Source of the DNA: Shinella sp. H4-D48
Lineage (GTDB): Bacteria; Pseudomonadota; Alphaproteobacteria; Rhizobiales; Rhizobiaceae
Length of the DNA: 64,000 nt
Direction of reading: 5' to 3'
NCBI RefSeq assembly: GCF_022637395.1
Contig: NZ_CP093337.1
Coordinates: forward strand, 2,464,001-2,528,000
Part shown: in pieces, positions 7,534 to 17,975 of the stretch
How the letters are laid out: every line of letters starts with the position of its first letter
Position numbering within the stretch: the first letter of the stretch is position 1
Notes under the pieces: model-generated
What the model was told of the DNA's origin: nothing
Databases searched by the model: none
Seen by the model: the letters and a program-made list of their open reading frames with translations, nothing else
Position numbers and translations under genes: made by a program

Positions 7534-7926
7534 ATGCGCGCCCTTCCCCTTGCCATGATCACCCTTTCTCTCACCGCCCCGCTCGCGCACGCCTCCTCGC
7601 CCGAGGCCTGGGAGGAATTCCGCGCGGATGTGGAGAAGAGCTGCCTGGCCAGCCTGCCGGAAGCGCTGGGAACGCCCACCGTCTTCGTCGAGCCGACCGG
7701 CACGGAATCCTACGGCATCGCCGCCATCGAGGGGTTGTCGCCGGAGGCCAAAAGCCAGATCACCTATGTCTGCATCTACGACAAGCAGAAGAAGACGGTT
7801 GAGATGTCACCGCCGATCACCGCGGATTTCCTGCATGTCGTGCGCGAAAGCGAGCGCGCCGCAGCAGCCGAGAAAAAGGCCGAGACCGGCGACAACACCA
7901 CGCAGGACCCCACCGGGCAGGAATGA
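7534..7926 (+). CDS. secreted conserved hypothetical protein
   Basis: The function is unknown. The 130-aa product begins with a signal peptide of about 20 residues (cleavage after AHA). The mature part contains two cysteines about 45 residues apart (KSCLAS and YVCIYD), which could form a disulfide in the periplasm, and ends in a disordered acidic Lys/Thr/Gln tail. CGGAG precedes the ATG by 7 bases. It is a single gene, facing the aminotransferase gene across a shared terminator. Confidence 0.75.
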   Translation: MRALPLAMITLSLTAPLAHASSPEAWEEFRADVEKSCLASLPEALGTPTVFVEPTGTESYGIAAIEGLSPEAKSQITYVCIYDKQKKTVEMSPPITADFLHVVRESERAAAAEKKAETGDNTTQDPTGQE

Positions 7927-7948
7927 CCGCCAGACATCTGCGTGCGGC

Positions 7949-7972
7949 AGAGCCGGTCTTTCGACCGGCTCT
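7949..7972. terminator. bidirectional terminator
   Basis: The perfect 10-bp stem AGAGCCGGTC / GACCGGCTCT with a TTTC loop is followed by TGTCATTT. It separates two converging genes ending at 7926 and 7980. Confidence 0.75.
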
Positions 7973-7979
7973 TGTCATT

Positions 7980-8861
7980 TCAGGCATCGCCGTTGGAATG
8001 CGCCCAGTCGAAATAGAGATCGCGGGCCTTGGCGGTGATGGGGCCGGGCTGGAGGTCGCGGTCATCAAGGCGGGTGACAGGCACGACCTTGGAATAGTTG
8101 CCGGAGGTGAAGATCTCGTCGGCCGCCTGGAAGTCGGCCAGCGTCAGCGCGGTCTCCACGACGTCAAAGCCCGCTTCCCGCAGCAGGTTGATCACCCGCG
8201 ACCGTGTGATGCCGGCAAGGAAAGTGCGGTTGGAGGCCGGCGTGAAGACGACGCCGTCGCGCACCATGAAAATGTTGGACGATGCGGTTTCGGCGACATT
8301 GCCCAGCATGTCGCGCACCAGCGCATTGTCGAAGCCGCGCTTGCGGGCCTCCACCAGCATGCGGGCATTGTTCGGGTAGAGGCAGCCGGCCTTGGCATCC
8401 GTCGGCATGCATTCCAGCGTCGGGCGGCGGAAGGGCGAAACGGTGAGCGACGAGGCCGCCTTCGGATCGCCCATCGGCGCCTCGAACAGGCAAAGCGCGA
8501 AGCGGGTCGATTCCGCATCGGGCGCCACGACGCTGAACGAACCGTGCTCGGCCCAGTACATCGGCTTGATGTAAACAGCCGTCTTGCCGTCGAACCGCTT
8601 CACGCCTTCCCACGACAGCGCCTCGATCTCCTCGGCCGGCACTGTCGCCTTGAGGCCCAACGCCTCGGCAGAGCGGTTGACGCGCTGGCAATGCAGGTCG
8701 AGGTCGGGCGCGATGCCGTCGAACCAGCGTGCACCGTCGAATACGGTCGAGCCGAGCCACATGGCATGCGAGGTGGGGCCGATAAGTGGCGGGTTGCCCG
8801 AAATCCATTCGCCGTCCACGAAGGTCCAGGTCATCGAGCGCGGTGAGGTATCGACTGGCAT
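7980..8861 (-). CDS. branched-chain amino acid aminotransferase-like (class IV PLP enzyme)
   Basis: A 293-aa fold type IV PLP transaminase in the IlvE / D-amino-acid aminotransferase group. The features are visible: an N-terminal WTFVDGEW start, the PLP lysine region (VYIKPMYW), CLYPNNARMLVEARKRGFDNALVRD with NVAETASSNIFMV, and GITRSRVINLLREAGFDVVE for the phosphate-binding and substrate loops. IlvE activity (valine, leucine, isoleucine) is the default guess. The start at 8861 is set by AAGGAG 8 bases upstream; the open frame continues to 8987 without coding character. It is divergent from the zinc alcohol dehydrogenase gene. Confidence 0.85.
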   Translation of the reverse strand: MPVDTSPRSMTWTFVDGEWISGNPPLIGPTSHAMWLGSTVFDGARWFDGIAPDLDLHCQRVNRSAEALGLKATVPAEEIEALSWEGVKRFDGKTAVYIKPMYWAEHGSFSVVAPDAESTRFALCLFEAPMGDPKAASSLTVSPFRRPTLECMPTDAKAGCLYPNNARMLVEARKRGFDNALVRDMLGNVAETASSNIFMVRDGVVFTPASNRTFLAGITRSRVINLLREAGFDVVETALTLADFQAADEIFTSGNYSKVVPVTRLDDRDLQPGPITAKARDLYFDWAHSNGDA

Positions 8862-8912
8862 TTTCAAAAACTCCTTTTCGCCCATCAAGGCCTTGCCGGC
8901 CGGGCCGGTCAA

Positions 8913-8942
8913 GCCCGCCTGACTTCGGCCCGCCTGACTTCG
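8913..8942. repeat. 15-bp tandem duplication in a divergent promoter region
   Basis: The unit GCCCGCCTGACTTCG occurs twice head to tail between the aminotransferase and alcohol dehydrogenase genes. It looks like a recent slippage product and may shift promoter spacing. Confidence 0.85.
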
Positions 8943-9058
8943 GACAGAGCGGGCCGCTTGTCCATTCAAGATGTTGAATAGGTGCATCAGGTCTTATCAT
9001 GGGTGACGCGATTGAGAGGCCGCGGGCCGCATGCGATAGAGGGCAAAAGGAGACAGCC

Positions 9059-10099
<1,041 letters not shown>

Positions 10100-10277
10100 C
10101 GGGGGGCCGCGCGCGTCCCCGATTTCGGTATCAAAATTATTCATCGGAGCGATATCCGGGCCGTGATGGATTTCCCGGCCCCGCGACAATAGCGTTATCG
10201 TTCGAACACTAGCCGCCAGATCTCACCGGAATGCCGCTTCGTCGTGATTGGCTGGCCGAATGCCTGAAAGGTGCTCC

Positions 10278-10910
10278 ATGGCTCTTCTTGATGCACAGGC
10301 CATTCATCCCATCACCCTGCCCGACGGGACTATCTATCGGGACACGGTGTATCTTAAGAACGTCATCGATCATCCGCGCATGGAGATCGGCGACTTCAGC
10401 TATTACACGCATTCCGGCACGCTCGAGGACACGGCCTTGATTCTGGCCCCCTACCTCGGCCACGCATGTCGCGAAAGGCTGGTAATCGGCAAGTTCGCCC
10501 AGATCGCGCGCGGAAGCTATTTCATCACGAGTTCCGCCAATCATCCGATGGACGGCTTCACGACCTATCCGTTTCGCATCTTCAAGCCGGAGACCTTCGG
10601 CTACAAGGACCTGCCTGTCAAAGACACGATTGTGGATCACGATGTCTGGATAGGCCAGAACGCGGCCATCATGCCCGGCGTCCATATCGGTTCGGGCGCG
10701 ATCGTCGCCGCCGCCTCGGTGGTTACCCGGGACGTTCCGCCCTACGCCGTTGTCGGCGGAAATCCAGCATCCATCATCCGGATGCGCTATTCAAGCGACG
10801 TCATCGATGAACTGCTTCGTCTCGCCTGGTGGGACTGGCCGCTCGACAAGATCGAAGCCAACCTGCCGGCTCTCAGCAGCGGCGACATGGCCGCCCTCCG
10901 GCTGGCTTGA
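10278..10910 (+). CDS. hexapeptide-repeat acetyltransferase (CatB/Vat-like)
   Basis: A 210-aa left-handed beta-helix acyltransferase of the xenobiotic acetyltransferase type. Hexapeptide repeats are visible (DHDVWIGQNAAIMPGVHIGSGAIVAAASVVTRDVPPYAVVGGNPASIIRMRY), together with the loop FITSSANHPMDGFTTYPF containing the usual catalytic His and the C-terminal LLRLAWWDWP helix. It may acetylate an antibiotic or a sugar or lipid acceptor; the sequence does not decide. GAAAGGTG precedes the chosen ATG. Confidence 0.82.
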   Translation: MALLDAQAIHPITLPDGTIYRDTVYLKNVIDHPRMEIGDFSYYTHSGTLEDTALILAPYLGHACRERLVIGKFAQIARGSYFITSSANHPMDGFTTYPFRIFKPETFGYKDLPVKDTIVDHDVWIGQNAAIMPGVHIGSGAIVAAASVVTRDVPPYAVVGGNPASIIRMRYSSDVIDELLRLAWWDWPLDKIEANLPALSSGDMAALRLA

Positions 10911-11032
10911 GGATGAATGACGGGCGAGCCCGCGCGCTGCCGAGCGAAAAATCCCTCATGTGTCGACAGTCGAGGCGTGCACCAGAAAGCTGCCACGATT
11001 GGATGTTCAGCCTGTTCAAAACGGGAGGGGCC

Positions 11033-12040
11033 ATGTTCGCTCGACATTTCGCATTTCTGCTTTTCGTGACCGTTCTCATGTCAGGGCAAGCCCATGCCCA
11101 AGCCTGGGAGGACGTCGATCCGGCTGTCGCCGGCTGGTCCGTGGAGCGGCTCGAGGCCGCCCGCCTGCAATCGAAAAAACTCAAGCCGACCGCGCTGATG
11201 ATCGTTCAGGACGGGCGGGTCATTGCCCGATGGGGCGACACGTCGCGCAAGGTCAACATGGCATCCGTTCGCAAGAGCCTGCTCAGCGCACTCTATGGCA
11301 TCGCTGTCGCCGACGGCCGGATCGACCTGTCGAGCACTCTTGCCGAACTCGGCATCGACGACACGGCGCCCCGTCTGACGCAAGAGGAAAAAACGGCGAC
11401 AGTGCGCGATCTGCTCATGTCACGATCAGGTATCTACCATCCAGCCGCGCACGAGACAGCCGATATCAAGCGCAAGCGGCCGGCCCGCGGGAGCCATCCA
11501 CCGGGGTCGTTCTGGTTCTACAACAACTGGGACTTCAACACTCTTGGTACGATCTATCGGCAGCAGACCGGGGAAGACATCTTCGCGAGCTTTCAAAACC
11601 GGATTGCCCGCCCTGTGGGCATGGAGGATTTCTCGCTTCAAGACGGCCGTTATGCCCTCGAAAAGGTATCCGAGCACCCAGCCTATCCGCTTCAACTCAG
11701 TGCGCGGGACGCCGCCCGTTTTGGCCAGCTTTTTCTGAATGCAGGCAAGTGGGGCGGCAGGCAGATCATTCCAGAAGCGTGGGTCGAGGAATCGACGACA
11801 CCCTATTCGCAGGCGAAACGGATACGGCAGGGCTACGGCTATATGTGGTGGACACTTCCCGAAGATCCCTGGGGGCCGCATGCCTTTTACGCTTCCGGCT
11901 ATGGCGGGCAGATCATCGCTGTCGTGCCATCGAAGCGTCTCGTGGTGGTGCAGACCGTCGATCTCAAACAGAACGCGTCCGGTGTTCGCACCAGCGCCTT
12001 CATAGACGTACTGAAAGCGATCACTTCCGCTTCACCCTGA
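11033..12040 (+). CDS. serine beta-lactamase-like hydrolase, periplasmic
   Basis: A 335-aa member of the class C beta-lactamase / DD-peptidase-like esterase family. After a signal peptide (residues 1-23, ending GQAHAQA) come the SxxK nucleophile motif SVRK at 78-81, the YxN motif YNN at 161-163, and a late SGYGGQ segment in place of the KTG box. Family members include EstB-type esterases and D-peptide hydrolases, so true beta-lactamase activity is not implied. GGGAGGGG stands 6 bases before the ATG. Confidence 0.82.
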   Translation: MFARHFAFLLFVTVLMSGQAHAQAWEDVDPAVAGWSVERLEAARLQSKKLKPTALMIVQDGRVIARWGDTSRKVNMASVRKSLLSALYGIAVADGRIDLSSTLAELGIDDTAPRLTQEEKTATVRDLLMSRSGIYHPAAHETADIKRKRPARGSHPPGSFWFYNNWDFNTLGTIYRQQTGEDIFASFQNRIARPVGMEDFSLQDGRYALEKVSEHPAYPLQLSARDAARFGQLFLNAGKWGGRQIIPEAWVEESTTPYSQAKRIRQGYGYMWWTLPEDPWGPHAFYASGYGGQIIAVVPSKRLVVVQTVDLKQNASGVRTSAFIDVLKAITSASP

Positions 12041-12147
12041 CGGCCATGGCGCCCGAGATGCGAAGAAGCGTACTTTCGGCGCACAATTGACATTCCTACG
12101 CCAATCACCGCCAATCGCGAGCGAGGAAACCCGAGGAATCGCCCACC

Positions 12148-12798
12148 ATGTCCCATGCCGCCTATGTGTTCGATGCCTATGGCACGCTGTTCGACGTGCA
12201 TGCGGCGGTGCGGCGGCATGCGGGGGATGTGGGGCCGGATTACCGATTGTTTTCGGAGATGTGGCGCGCCAAGCAGCTGGAATATTCCTGGACGCGCGCG
12301 CTGATGGGCGCTTACGCCGATTTCTGGCAACTGACGGAGCAGGCGCTGGACTATACGTTCCAGCGCGTCAGCGGCGTCGACCCGGCGCTGCGGTCGAAGC
12401 TGCTCGACGCCTACTGGACGCTCGACTGCTACCCCGAAGTACCGGCCGTGCTGAAAGCGCTGAAGAGCCGGGGCGCGCATATCGCCATTCTCTCCAACGG
12501 CTCGCCGGCCATGCTCGCCTCGGCGGTGAAGAACGCCGCGCTCGACACCGTCATCGACGACATCTTTTCCGTGGATGCGCTGAAGACCTACAAGACCGCA
12601 CCCGCGGTCTACGATCTGGTCACGACCAGTTACCGGCTTTACCCTGACGCCGTTTCCTTCCAGTCCTCCAACCGCTGGGACATTGCGGGTGCTGCGAAAT
12701 TCGGCTTCCGCACCGTCTGGATCAACCGCGCCGACATGCCGGATGAATATTTCGATCTCGGCCCCGCGCTCATCCTTCCCTCGCTCGAAAGCCTCTGA
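12148..12798 (+). CDS. haloacid dehalogenase, type II
   Basis: A 216-aa L-2-haloacid dehalogenase-type HAD hydrolase. The motifs are complete: nucleophile Asp9 in [10 protein letters not shown], motif II ILSNGSP, the conserved Lys in LKTYKTAP, and motif III in [22 protein letters not shown], where the SSN(x)WD pattern is typical of true dehalogenases. It should hydrolyse 2-haloalkanoates to 2-hydroxyacids. The tam gene starts one base after its stop, so the two are translationally coupled. Confidence 0.88.
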   Translation: MSHAAYVFDAYGTLFDVHAAVRRHAGDVGPDYRLFSEMWRAKQLEYSWTRALMGAYADFWQLTEQALDYTFQRVSGVDPALRSKLLDAYWTLDCYPEVPAVLKALKSRGAHIAILSNGSPAMLASAVKNAALDTVIDDIFSVDALKTYKTAPAVYDLVTTSYRLYPDAVSFQSSNRWDIAGAAKFGFRTVWINRADMPDEYFDLGPALILPSLESL

Positions 12799-12799
12799 C

Positions 12800-13573
12800 A
12801 TGGCATGGTCCGCCGCACAATATCTGAAATTTGAAGATGAACGCACTCGGCCCGCGCGCGACCTCCTGGCCCAGGTGCCCGCCGATCTGCCGGCTGGCAC
12901 GGTCTACGACCTCGGTTGCGGCCCGGGCAATTCGACGGAACTCCTGGTGCAACGCTTTCCCGGGCGGGGCGTGAAGGGCGTGGACAATGCGGCCGACATG
13001 CTGAAGGCGGCGCGCCAACGCCTGCCGGGCGTGGATTTCGTCGAATGCGATCTTGCGACATGGCGCCCGCCGGCACCCGCTGCCCTGCTCTATGCCAACG
13101 CCGTGTTCCAGTGGCTGCCGGACCATCTGGCGCTCATGGCAACGCTGATGGACGGGCTGCGCCCCGGCGGCGTGCTTGCCGTGCAGATGCCGGACAATTT
13201 CGACGAGCCCTCGCACAGGCTGATGGAGGAAAGCGCGCTGGCCGGTCCCTGGCAGAGCGCGTTTCCCGACGGCGCGCCGCGCCGAAAGCGCCTTCCCCCG
13301 CCTGCCGCCTATTTCGACGCGCTTGCGCCCAGGGCCGTGCGCGTCGACGTGTGGCAGACCGTCTACAATCATCCGATGGCCGATGCGGGCGCCATCGTGG
13401 AATGGGTCAAGGGCACCGGCCTCCGGCGCTATCTCGACCATATCCCTGCCGAACACCACGAGGACTTCCTTGCCGATTACGAAGGGCGTATCGCCGCCGG
13501 CTACCCGCCGCTTACGGACGGACGGCTTCTGCTGCGCTTCCCGCGGCTGTTCGTCATCGCAGTCAAGGCCTGA
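12800..13573 (+). CDS. tam: trans-aconitate 2-methyltransferase
   Basis: A 257-aa SAM-dependent methyltransferase that methylates trans-aconitate, a spontaneous inhibitor of aconitase. SAM motif I is [13 protein letters not shown], followed by the acidic ribose-binding GVDNAADML, the motif [11 protein letters not shown] and [13 protein letters not shown], all hallmarks of Tam. The length is normal. The start directly after the dehalogenase stop supports a two-gene operon; the link between the two functions is not obvious beyond clean-up of unwanted organic acids. Confidence 0.9.
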   Translation: MAWSAAQYLKFEDERTRPARDLLAQVPADLPAGTVYDLGCGPGNSTELLVQRFPGRGVKGVDNAADMLKAARQRLPGVDFVECDLATWRPPAPAALLYANAVFQWLPDHLALMATLMDGLRPGGVLAVQMPDNFDEPSHRLMEESALAGPWQSAFPDGAPRRKRLPPPAAYFDALAPRAVRVDVWQTVYNHPMADAGAIVEWVKGTGLRRYLDHIPAEHHEDFLADYEGRIAAGYPPLTDGRLLLRFPRLFVIAVKA

Positions 13574-13578
13574 CGGCT

Positions 13579-14472
13579 TCAGATCTTCTCGGCCAGGAAG
13601 TCGATGAAGGCGCGGATGCGCGCGGCGAGGTGCTCGTGGCCGACATAGACGGCGTGCACCTGCTCCTCCTGCACGGGGTTGTATTCGGCCAGCACCTCCT
13701 CGAGGCGGCCGGCGGCGATATCTCCGTCGACATGGAACTTGCCGATGCGGGCAATGCCCACGCCCTCCAGGCAGAGCAGCCGCGCGACCGAGCCGCTTGC
13801 CGCCATGACATTCCCCGGCGCCGGCACGGGATAGACGGTGCTCGTGCCGGGATCACGGAACGGCCATTCGCCCGGGGTGCGCCCGAAGGTGAAGGTGATG
13901 CAGTTATGGCCGGCGAGATCAGCCGGCACCTGCGGCGTGCCGCGCGCGGCGAGATAATCCGGCGTGGCCACCGTGATGCGATGGCTGACCAGGAGCTTGC
14001 GTGCCTTGAGCGATGAATCGGCCATGGGCGCGGTGCGGAACGCGATGTCCGTGCGCTCCTCCACGAGATCGATCAACCCGTCGCTGAGCGACAGTTCCAG
14101 CCGCACATCCGGGTAGAGCGAGAGGAATTCGCCGACCAGCGGGATGATGTAGCATTCGCCGAAGCCGATCGTCGCATTGACGCGCAGCAGCCCGCGCGGC
14201 TTGGCCTGCGCGCCCTGCGCGACCAGCCGCTCCATCTCATCGATTTCCGCCAGCACGCGCCGGGCGCGCGCCAGATAGGTCTCGCCTTCCGGCGTCAGCA
14301 GCAGCGAACGGGTGGTGCGCACCAGAAGGCGCGTGCCGAGCCGGTCCTCGATGCGCGTCACCAGCTTGCTGACCGCCGAGGGCGTGAGCTTCAGCCGGCG
14401 CGCCGTGGCAGAGAAGCTGCCGGTCTCCGCCGCAGAGACGAAGACCTCCATTTCACCGGTGCGGTTGTCCAT
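13579..14472 (-). CDS. LysR family transcriptional regulator
   Basis: A 297-aa LTTR with an N-terminal winged helix (residues 5-64: FVSAAETGSFSATARRLKLTPSAVSKLVTRIEDRLGTRLLVR) and a periplasmic-binding-protein-like effector domain. It is divergent from an MFS exporter gene, with a 19-bp dyad between them, so it most likely controls itself and the exporter/aldo-keto reductase pair. It belongs to the short-linker class with TPEGE after the HTH. The effector is unknown. Confidence 0.9.
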   Translation of the reverse strand: MDNRTGEMEVFVSAAETGSFSATARRLKLTPSAVSKLVTRIEDRLGTRLLVRTTRSLLLTPEGETYLARARRVLAEIDEMERLVAQGAQAKPRGLLRVNATIGFGECYIIPLVGEFLSLYPDVRLELSLSDGLIDLVEERTDIAFRTAPMADSSLKARKLLVSHRITVATPDYLAARGTPQVPADLAGHNCITFTFGRTPGEWPFRDPGTSTVYPVPAPGNVMAASGSVARLLCLEGVGIARIGKFHVDGDIAAGRLEEVLAEYNPVQEEQVHAVYVGHEHLAARIRAFIDFLAEKI

Positions 14473-14480
14473 GGCTCATC

Positions 14481-14499
14481 CTGTGAATTTGTTTCACAG
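14481..14499. promoter_or_regulatory. LysR-type dyad between regulator and MFS gene
   Basis: The perfect 7-bp arms CTGTGAA / TTCACAG are separated by 5 bases, 9 bp from the LysR start codon. It matches the T-N11-A inverted repeat expected for LTTR operators. Confidence 0.6.
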
Positions 14500-14620
14500 C
14501 CATTTATCCATTGCTGCCGATTATCATTCAAGTGGCAAGGCCGCATATTCGCGCCATCCGTTCCGCGCGGCGACCGGGCCATCTCCCAGGCCCGCGCCCG
14601 TAACCCTGTAAAGGTGTTTC

Positions 14621-15814
14621 ATGCCCCTTGCCCTCTTTGCCCTGACCGTCGCGGCCTACGCGATCGGCACCACGGAATTCGTGATCGTCGGCCTGTTGCC
14701 GACCGTCGCCTCCGACCTCGGCATCACGCTGCCGCTTGCCGGCCTTATCGTTTCCGTCTATGCGCTCGGCGTCACCTTCGGCGCGCCCGTGCTGACCGCG
14801 CTCACCGGCAGGCTCGGCCGCAAACCGCTGCTCGTCGGCCTCATGGCGCTGTTCATCGCCGGCAATGCGCTTGCCGCGCTCTCGCCAAGCTATGAAATGC
14901 TGCTTGTCGGCCGCGTGCTTTCGGCCTTCGCGCATGGCGTCTTCTTCTCCGTCGGCGCCACCATCGCGGCCGATCTCGTCGCCCCGGACCGGCGGGCCTC
15001 GGCCATCGCCATGATGTTCATGGGGCTGACCGTCGCCATCGTCACCGGCGTGCCGCTCGGCACGTTCATCGGCCAGACCTTCGGCTGGCGCGCCACCTTC
15101 TGGGCCGTGGCCGGGCTTGGCCTCGTCGCACTCGCTGCCATCGCGCTGCTTCTGCCGTCCAATCTCAAGCGCGAGACGCCGGCCGGCCTCATGCAGCAGG
15201 TGCGCGTACTCGGCTCGGGCCGCCTGCTCATCGTCTTCGCCATGACGGCGCTTGGCTATGGCGGCACCTTCGTCACCTTCACCTACTTGTCGCCGCTGCT
15301 GCAGACCATTACCGGTTTTTCCGCCAACATGGTCAGCCTCGTGCTGGTGCTCTATGGCGTCGCCATCGCCATCGGCAATCTTGTCGGCGGCAGGATTGCG
15401 GACCGCGATCCGGTGAAGGCGCTTGCCGTGATGTTTGCGCTCCAGGCGGCGGCGCTGGCCGTGCTGACCCTGACCGCGCCCTCGCCGGTTCTGGCGCTGG
15501 TCACGCTCGCCGCCATCGGCTTCCTGTCCTTCGCCACCGTGCCCGGCCTTCAGCTCTACGTGGTCGACATGGCCCGGCGTCACCGCCCCGCCGCCATCGA
15601 TGTCGCCTCCGCGCTCAACATCGCCGCCTTCAACCTCGGCATCGCGGCCGGCGCATGGATTGGCGGGCTCGTCGTCGCCTCGCCGCTGGGGCTTGGCGCA
15701 ACGCCCTGGGTCGGCGCGATCCTGGTAGCCGGCGCGCTTGGCCTCACGATGCTGAGCGGTGCGCTCGACCGCCGCGAACGCAGCCAGCCGGACGCCGCCG
15801 CCGAGCTTGCCTGA
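14621..15814 (+). CDS. MFS exporter (AraJ / CmlA-like)
   Basis: A 397-aa, 12-TM drug:proton-type exporter. TM1 contains AIGTTEFVIVGLLPTVA and loop 2-3 the RLGRKPLL motif, both typical of the DHA1 family with AraJ, YdhP and chloramphenicol exporters. Motif C-like glycines occur in TM5 (GVPLGTFIGQTFGWR). The substrate is unknown. It is divergent from the LysR gene and is followed 60 bp later by an aldo/keto reductase, presumably one transcription unit. AAAGGTG precedes the ATG. Confidence 0.88.
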   Translation: MPLALFALTVAAYAIGTTEFVIVGLLPTVASDLGITLPLAGLIVSVYALGVTFGAPVLTALTGRLGRKPLLVGLMALFIAGNALAALSPSYEMLLVGRVLSAFAHGVFFSVGATIAADLVAPDRRASAIAMMFMGLTVAIVTGVPLGTFIGQTFGWRATFWAVAGLGLVALAAIALLLPSNLKRETPAGLMQQVRVLGSGRLLIVFAMTALGYGGTFVTFTYLSPLLQTITGFSANMVSLVLVLYGVAIAIGNLVGGRIADRDPVKALAVMFALQAAALAVLTLTAPSPVLALVTLAAIGFLSFATVPGLQLYVVDMARRHRPAAIDVASALNIAAFNLGIAAGAWIGGLVVASPLGLGATPWVGAILVAGALGLTMLSGALDRRERSQPDAAAELA

Positions 15815-15874
15815 AATCTTCCCCTGCCGGATATCCGTCCCGGAACTCCAGCGCATCCACCCAAGGAAAAACCC

Positions 15875-16708
15875 ATGCAAACCGTCAACGCCAATGGCGC
15901 CCACATTCCCCAGCTCGGCTTCGGCACCTTCCGCATGCCGGAAACCGAAGTCCTCTCGATCCTGCCCAAGGCGCTGCAGGCCGGTTTCACCCATGTCGAT
16001 ACCGCCCAGATCTACGAGAACGAGGCGGCTGTCGGCGACGCGATCCGCAACTCCGGCGTTGCGCGCGAAAACATCTTCCTCACCACCAAGGTCTGGGTCG
16101 CGAATTACGGAACGGATGCGTTTGCCGCCTCCGTCGAGGAAAGCCTGCGCAAGCTGAAGACCGACCATGTCGATCTTCTCCTGCTGCACTGGCCGAACGA
16201 GGCTGTGCCGCTCGCGGTGCAGATCGCCGAGCTCAATGCCGTGCGTGAACGCGGCCTGACCAGGCATATTGGCGTGAGCAACTTCAACACGGCGCTGATG
16301 GCCGACGCCGTGCGCCTCAGCCCCGCGCCGCTCGCCACCAACCAGGTCGAATACCACCCGTTCCTCGACCAGACGAAGGTGCACGCCGCCGCCGCCACCC
16401 ACGGCATGGCACTCACCGCCTACTTCGCCATGGCGGACGGCAAGGTGCCGGCCGAGCCGGTGCTGAAGGATATCGGTGCGGCCCATGGCAAGTCGGCAGC
16501 ACAGGTCGCGCTGCGCTGGCTGATCCAGCAGCCCGACGTGGTGGTGCTCACCAAGACGGCGACGCAGGCACGGCTTGCCGAAAACCGCGCAATCTTCGAC
16601 TTTACGCTGACACCGGACGAGATGACGCGCATCCACGGGCTTGCCCGCACCGACGGCCGCATCGTCAGCCCGGATGGACTGGCACCGGCGTGGGACCGCG
16701 CGGCCTGA
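15875..16708 (+). CDS. aldo/keto reductase (2,5-diketo-D-gluconate reductase-like)
   Basis: A 277-aa NADPH-dependent AKR with the complete catalytic tetrad: Asp and Tyr in THVDTAQIYENE, Lys in TTKVW and His in LLLHWP. The family signature GVSNFN and the C-terminal NADP-binding KTATQARLAEN are also present. It reduces aldehydes or ketones; the DkgA/B group is the nearest. With the preceding MFS exporter and the divergent LysR it may form a detoxification unit for reactive carbonyls. Confidence 0.88.
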   Translation: MQTVNANGAHIPQLGFGTFRMPETEVLSILPKALQAGFTHVDTAQIYENEAAVGDAIRNSGVARENIFLTTKVWVANYGTDAFAASVEESLRKLKTDHVDLLLLHWPNEAVPLAVQIAELNAVRERGLTRHIGVSNFNTALMADAVRLSPAPLATNQVEYHPFLDQTKVHAAAATHGMALTAYFAMADGKVPAEPVLKDIGAAHGKSAAQVALRWLIQQPDVVVLTKTATQARLAENRAIFDFTLTPDEMTRIHGLARTDGRIVSPDGLAPAWDRAA

Positions 16709-16814
16709 TCGACGTTCGACGGGGCGCACACCGCGCCTCGTTGTCCTGCTTCCCAAAGGCGTGGCGGCCGGATATGGATGAAGGCGCCGCCGCGCGTGCG
16801 GTCGGGAGCCCCTC

Positions 16815-17969
16815 ATGCAGTCCTCGTCTTCAACCGTCTTTGCGCCGGACTGGCCGGCCATTGTCGCCGTCGTGCTCGGCGTCACCGCATTTTCCGTCGC
16901 GCAGGGGCTGACCTATCCGCTGATCTCGCTGACGCTGGAGGCACGCGGCTTTTCGCCGGGGCTGATCGGCGTAAACGCGCTGGCCTTCGCCGGCGGCCTT
17001 GCCGCCTCGACGCTGATGCTCGGCACGCTCACCGCCCGCTGGCGCGCCGACCGGCTGATCATCGCAAGCCTCATCGGCTGCTCGCTGTGCCTCGCCACCT
17101 TCGCCGCTTCCGGCTCCTTCGCCATCTGGCTTGTCGCCCGCTTCCTGCTCGGCTTCTTCGCCAGCCTCATCTTCATGCTCGGCGAGGCGTGGCTCAACGC
17201 CGCCTGCCCGGACCGCCTGCGCGGCCGTGTCTCCGGCATCTATGGTGCGGGCATGTGCGCGGGTTTCGCCGCCGGACCGCTCGCCATTCCGCTTCTCGGC
17301 AGCGCAAGCGCCATCGGCTTCGCCATGACGGCGATCTATCTCGCCATCGTCGCCTTCGCGACGGCCATGCTGATGTTCTCGACGAAGACGGTGCCCGAGC
17401 CTTCCTCCACCGGCGATGTCTTCCGCTTCCTCCGCGCCGCGCCACTTCTGGCCGGCATGGTGTTCGTCTTCGGCTTTGCCGATATCGCGGCGATTTCCGC
17501 CATGCCGGTCTATTTCGTGAAGATGGGCTACAGCGAGGCCTTCGCGGCGGTGAGCGTAACCGTGCTGGCGTTGCCCACGGCCATCGCCCAGCCCTTCATC
17601 GGCGTGCTGCTCGACCGCTTCCCGCGCGAACGCGTCGCGCTCGCCGCCGTCACCGTGGCCGCTGCAAGCTACCTGCTTTTGCCTTCCATGACGTCGGAGA
17701 TCGCCATTCTCTCGGTCTTCGCGTTGATGGGCACGGCCACCTTCTCGCTCTACACCTGTGCTCTCACCATGCTCGGCGAACGCCATAGCGGCGCCATGCT
17801 GGTTGCCGGAAGTGCCGCCTTCGCACTCGCCTATGCGGCCGGCAGCGGGGCGGGGTCGGGCCTGACGGGGGCGATCATGGAGGCCGGCGGCCCCAAGGCC
17901 GGTCCGCTCTCGGTGGGCGTCGGACTTGTTTTCTTTACGGTTCTCATGATGAAGGCGCGCAAGCGGTAG
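16815..17969 (+). CDS. MFS transporter (YcaD-like)
   Basis: A 384-aa, 12-TM transporter. The N-terminal half holds SVAQGLTYPLISLTLEARGFSPGLIGVNALAFAGG and the motif LGEAWLNAACPDRLRGRVSGIYGAGM, which marks the YcaD group of small-solute MFS proteins. The substrate is unknown. GGGAG precedes the ATG. The next gene starts 6 bases after its stop, so the two are co-translated. Confidence 0.85.
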   Translation: MQSSSSTVFAPDWPAIVAVVLGVTAFSVAQGLTYPLISLTLEARGFSPGLIGVNALAFAGGLAASTLMLGTLTARWRADRLIIASLIGCSLCLATFAASGSFAIWLVARFLLGFFASLIFMLGEAWLNAACPDRLRGRVSGIYGAGMCAGFAAGPLAIPLLGSASAIGFAMTAIYLAIVAFATAMLMFSTKTVPEPSSTGDVFRFLRAAPLLAGMVFVFGFADIAAISAMPVYFVKMGYSEAFAAVSVTVLALPTAIAQPFIGVLLDRFPRERVALAAVTVAAASYLLLPSMTSEIAILSVFALMGTATFSLYTCALTMLGERHSGAMLVAGSAAFALAYAAGSGAGSGLTGAIMEAGGPKAGPLSVGVGLVFFTVLMMKARKR

Positions 17970-17975
17970 ACCACC

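Noticed and set aside
10829-11032. An N-terminal extension of the beta-lactamase-like gene to 10829
   Set aside because: It overlaps the acetyltransferase gene and lacks a ribosome site; the ATG at 11033 begins a clear signal peptide behind GGGAGGGG.
14528-16885. A 785-codon open frame on the minus strand
   Set aside because: It lies opposite the MFS and aldo/keto reductase genes, which have full family motifs; its product is a Gly/Arg/Asp/His-rich shadow.
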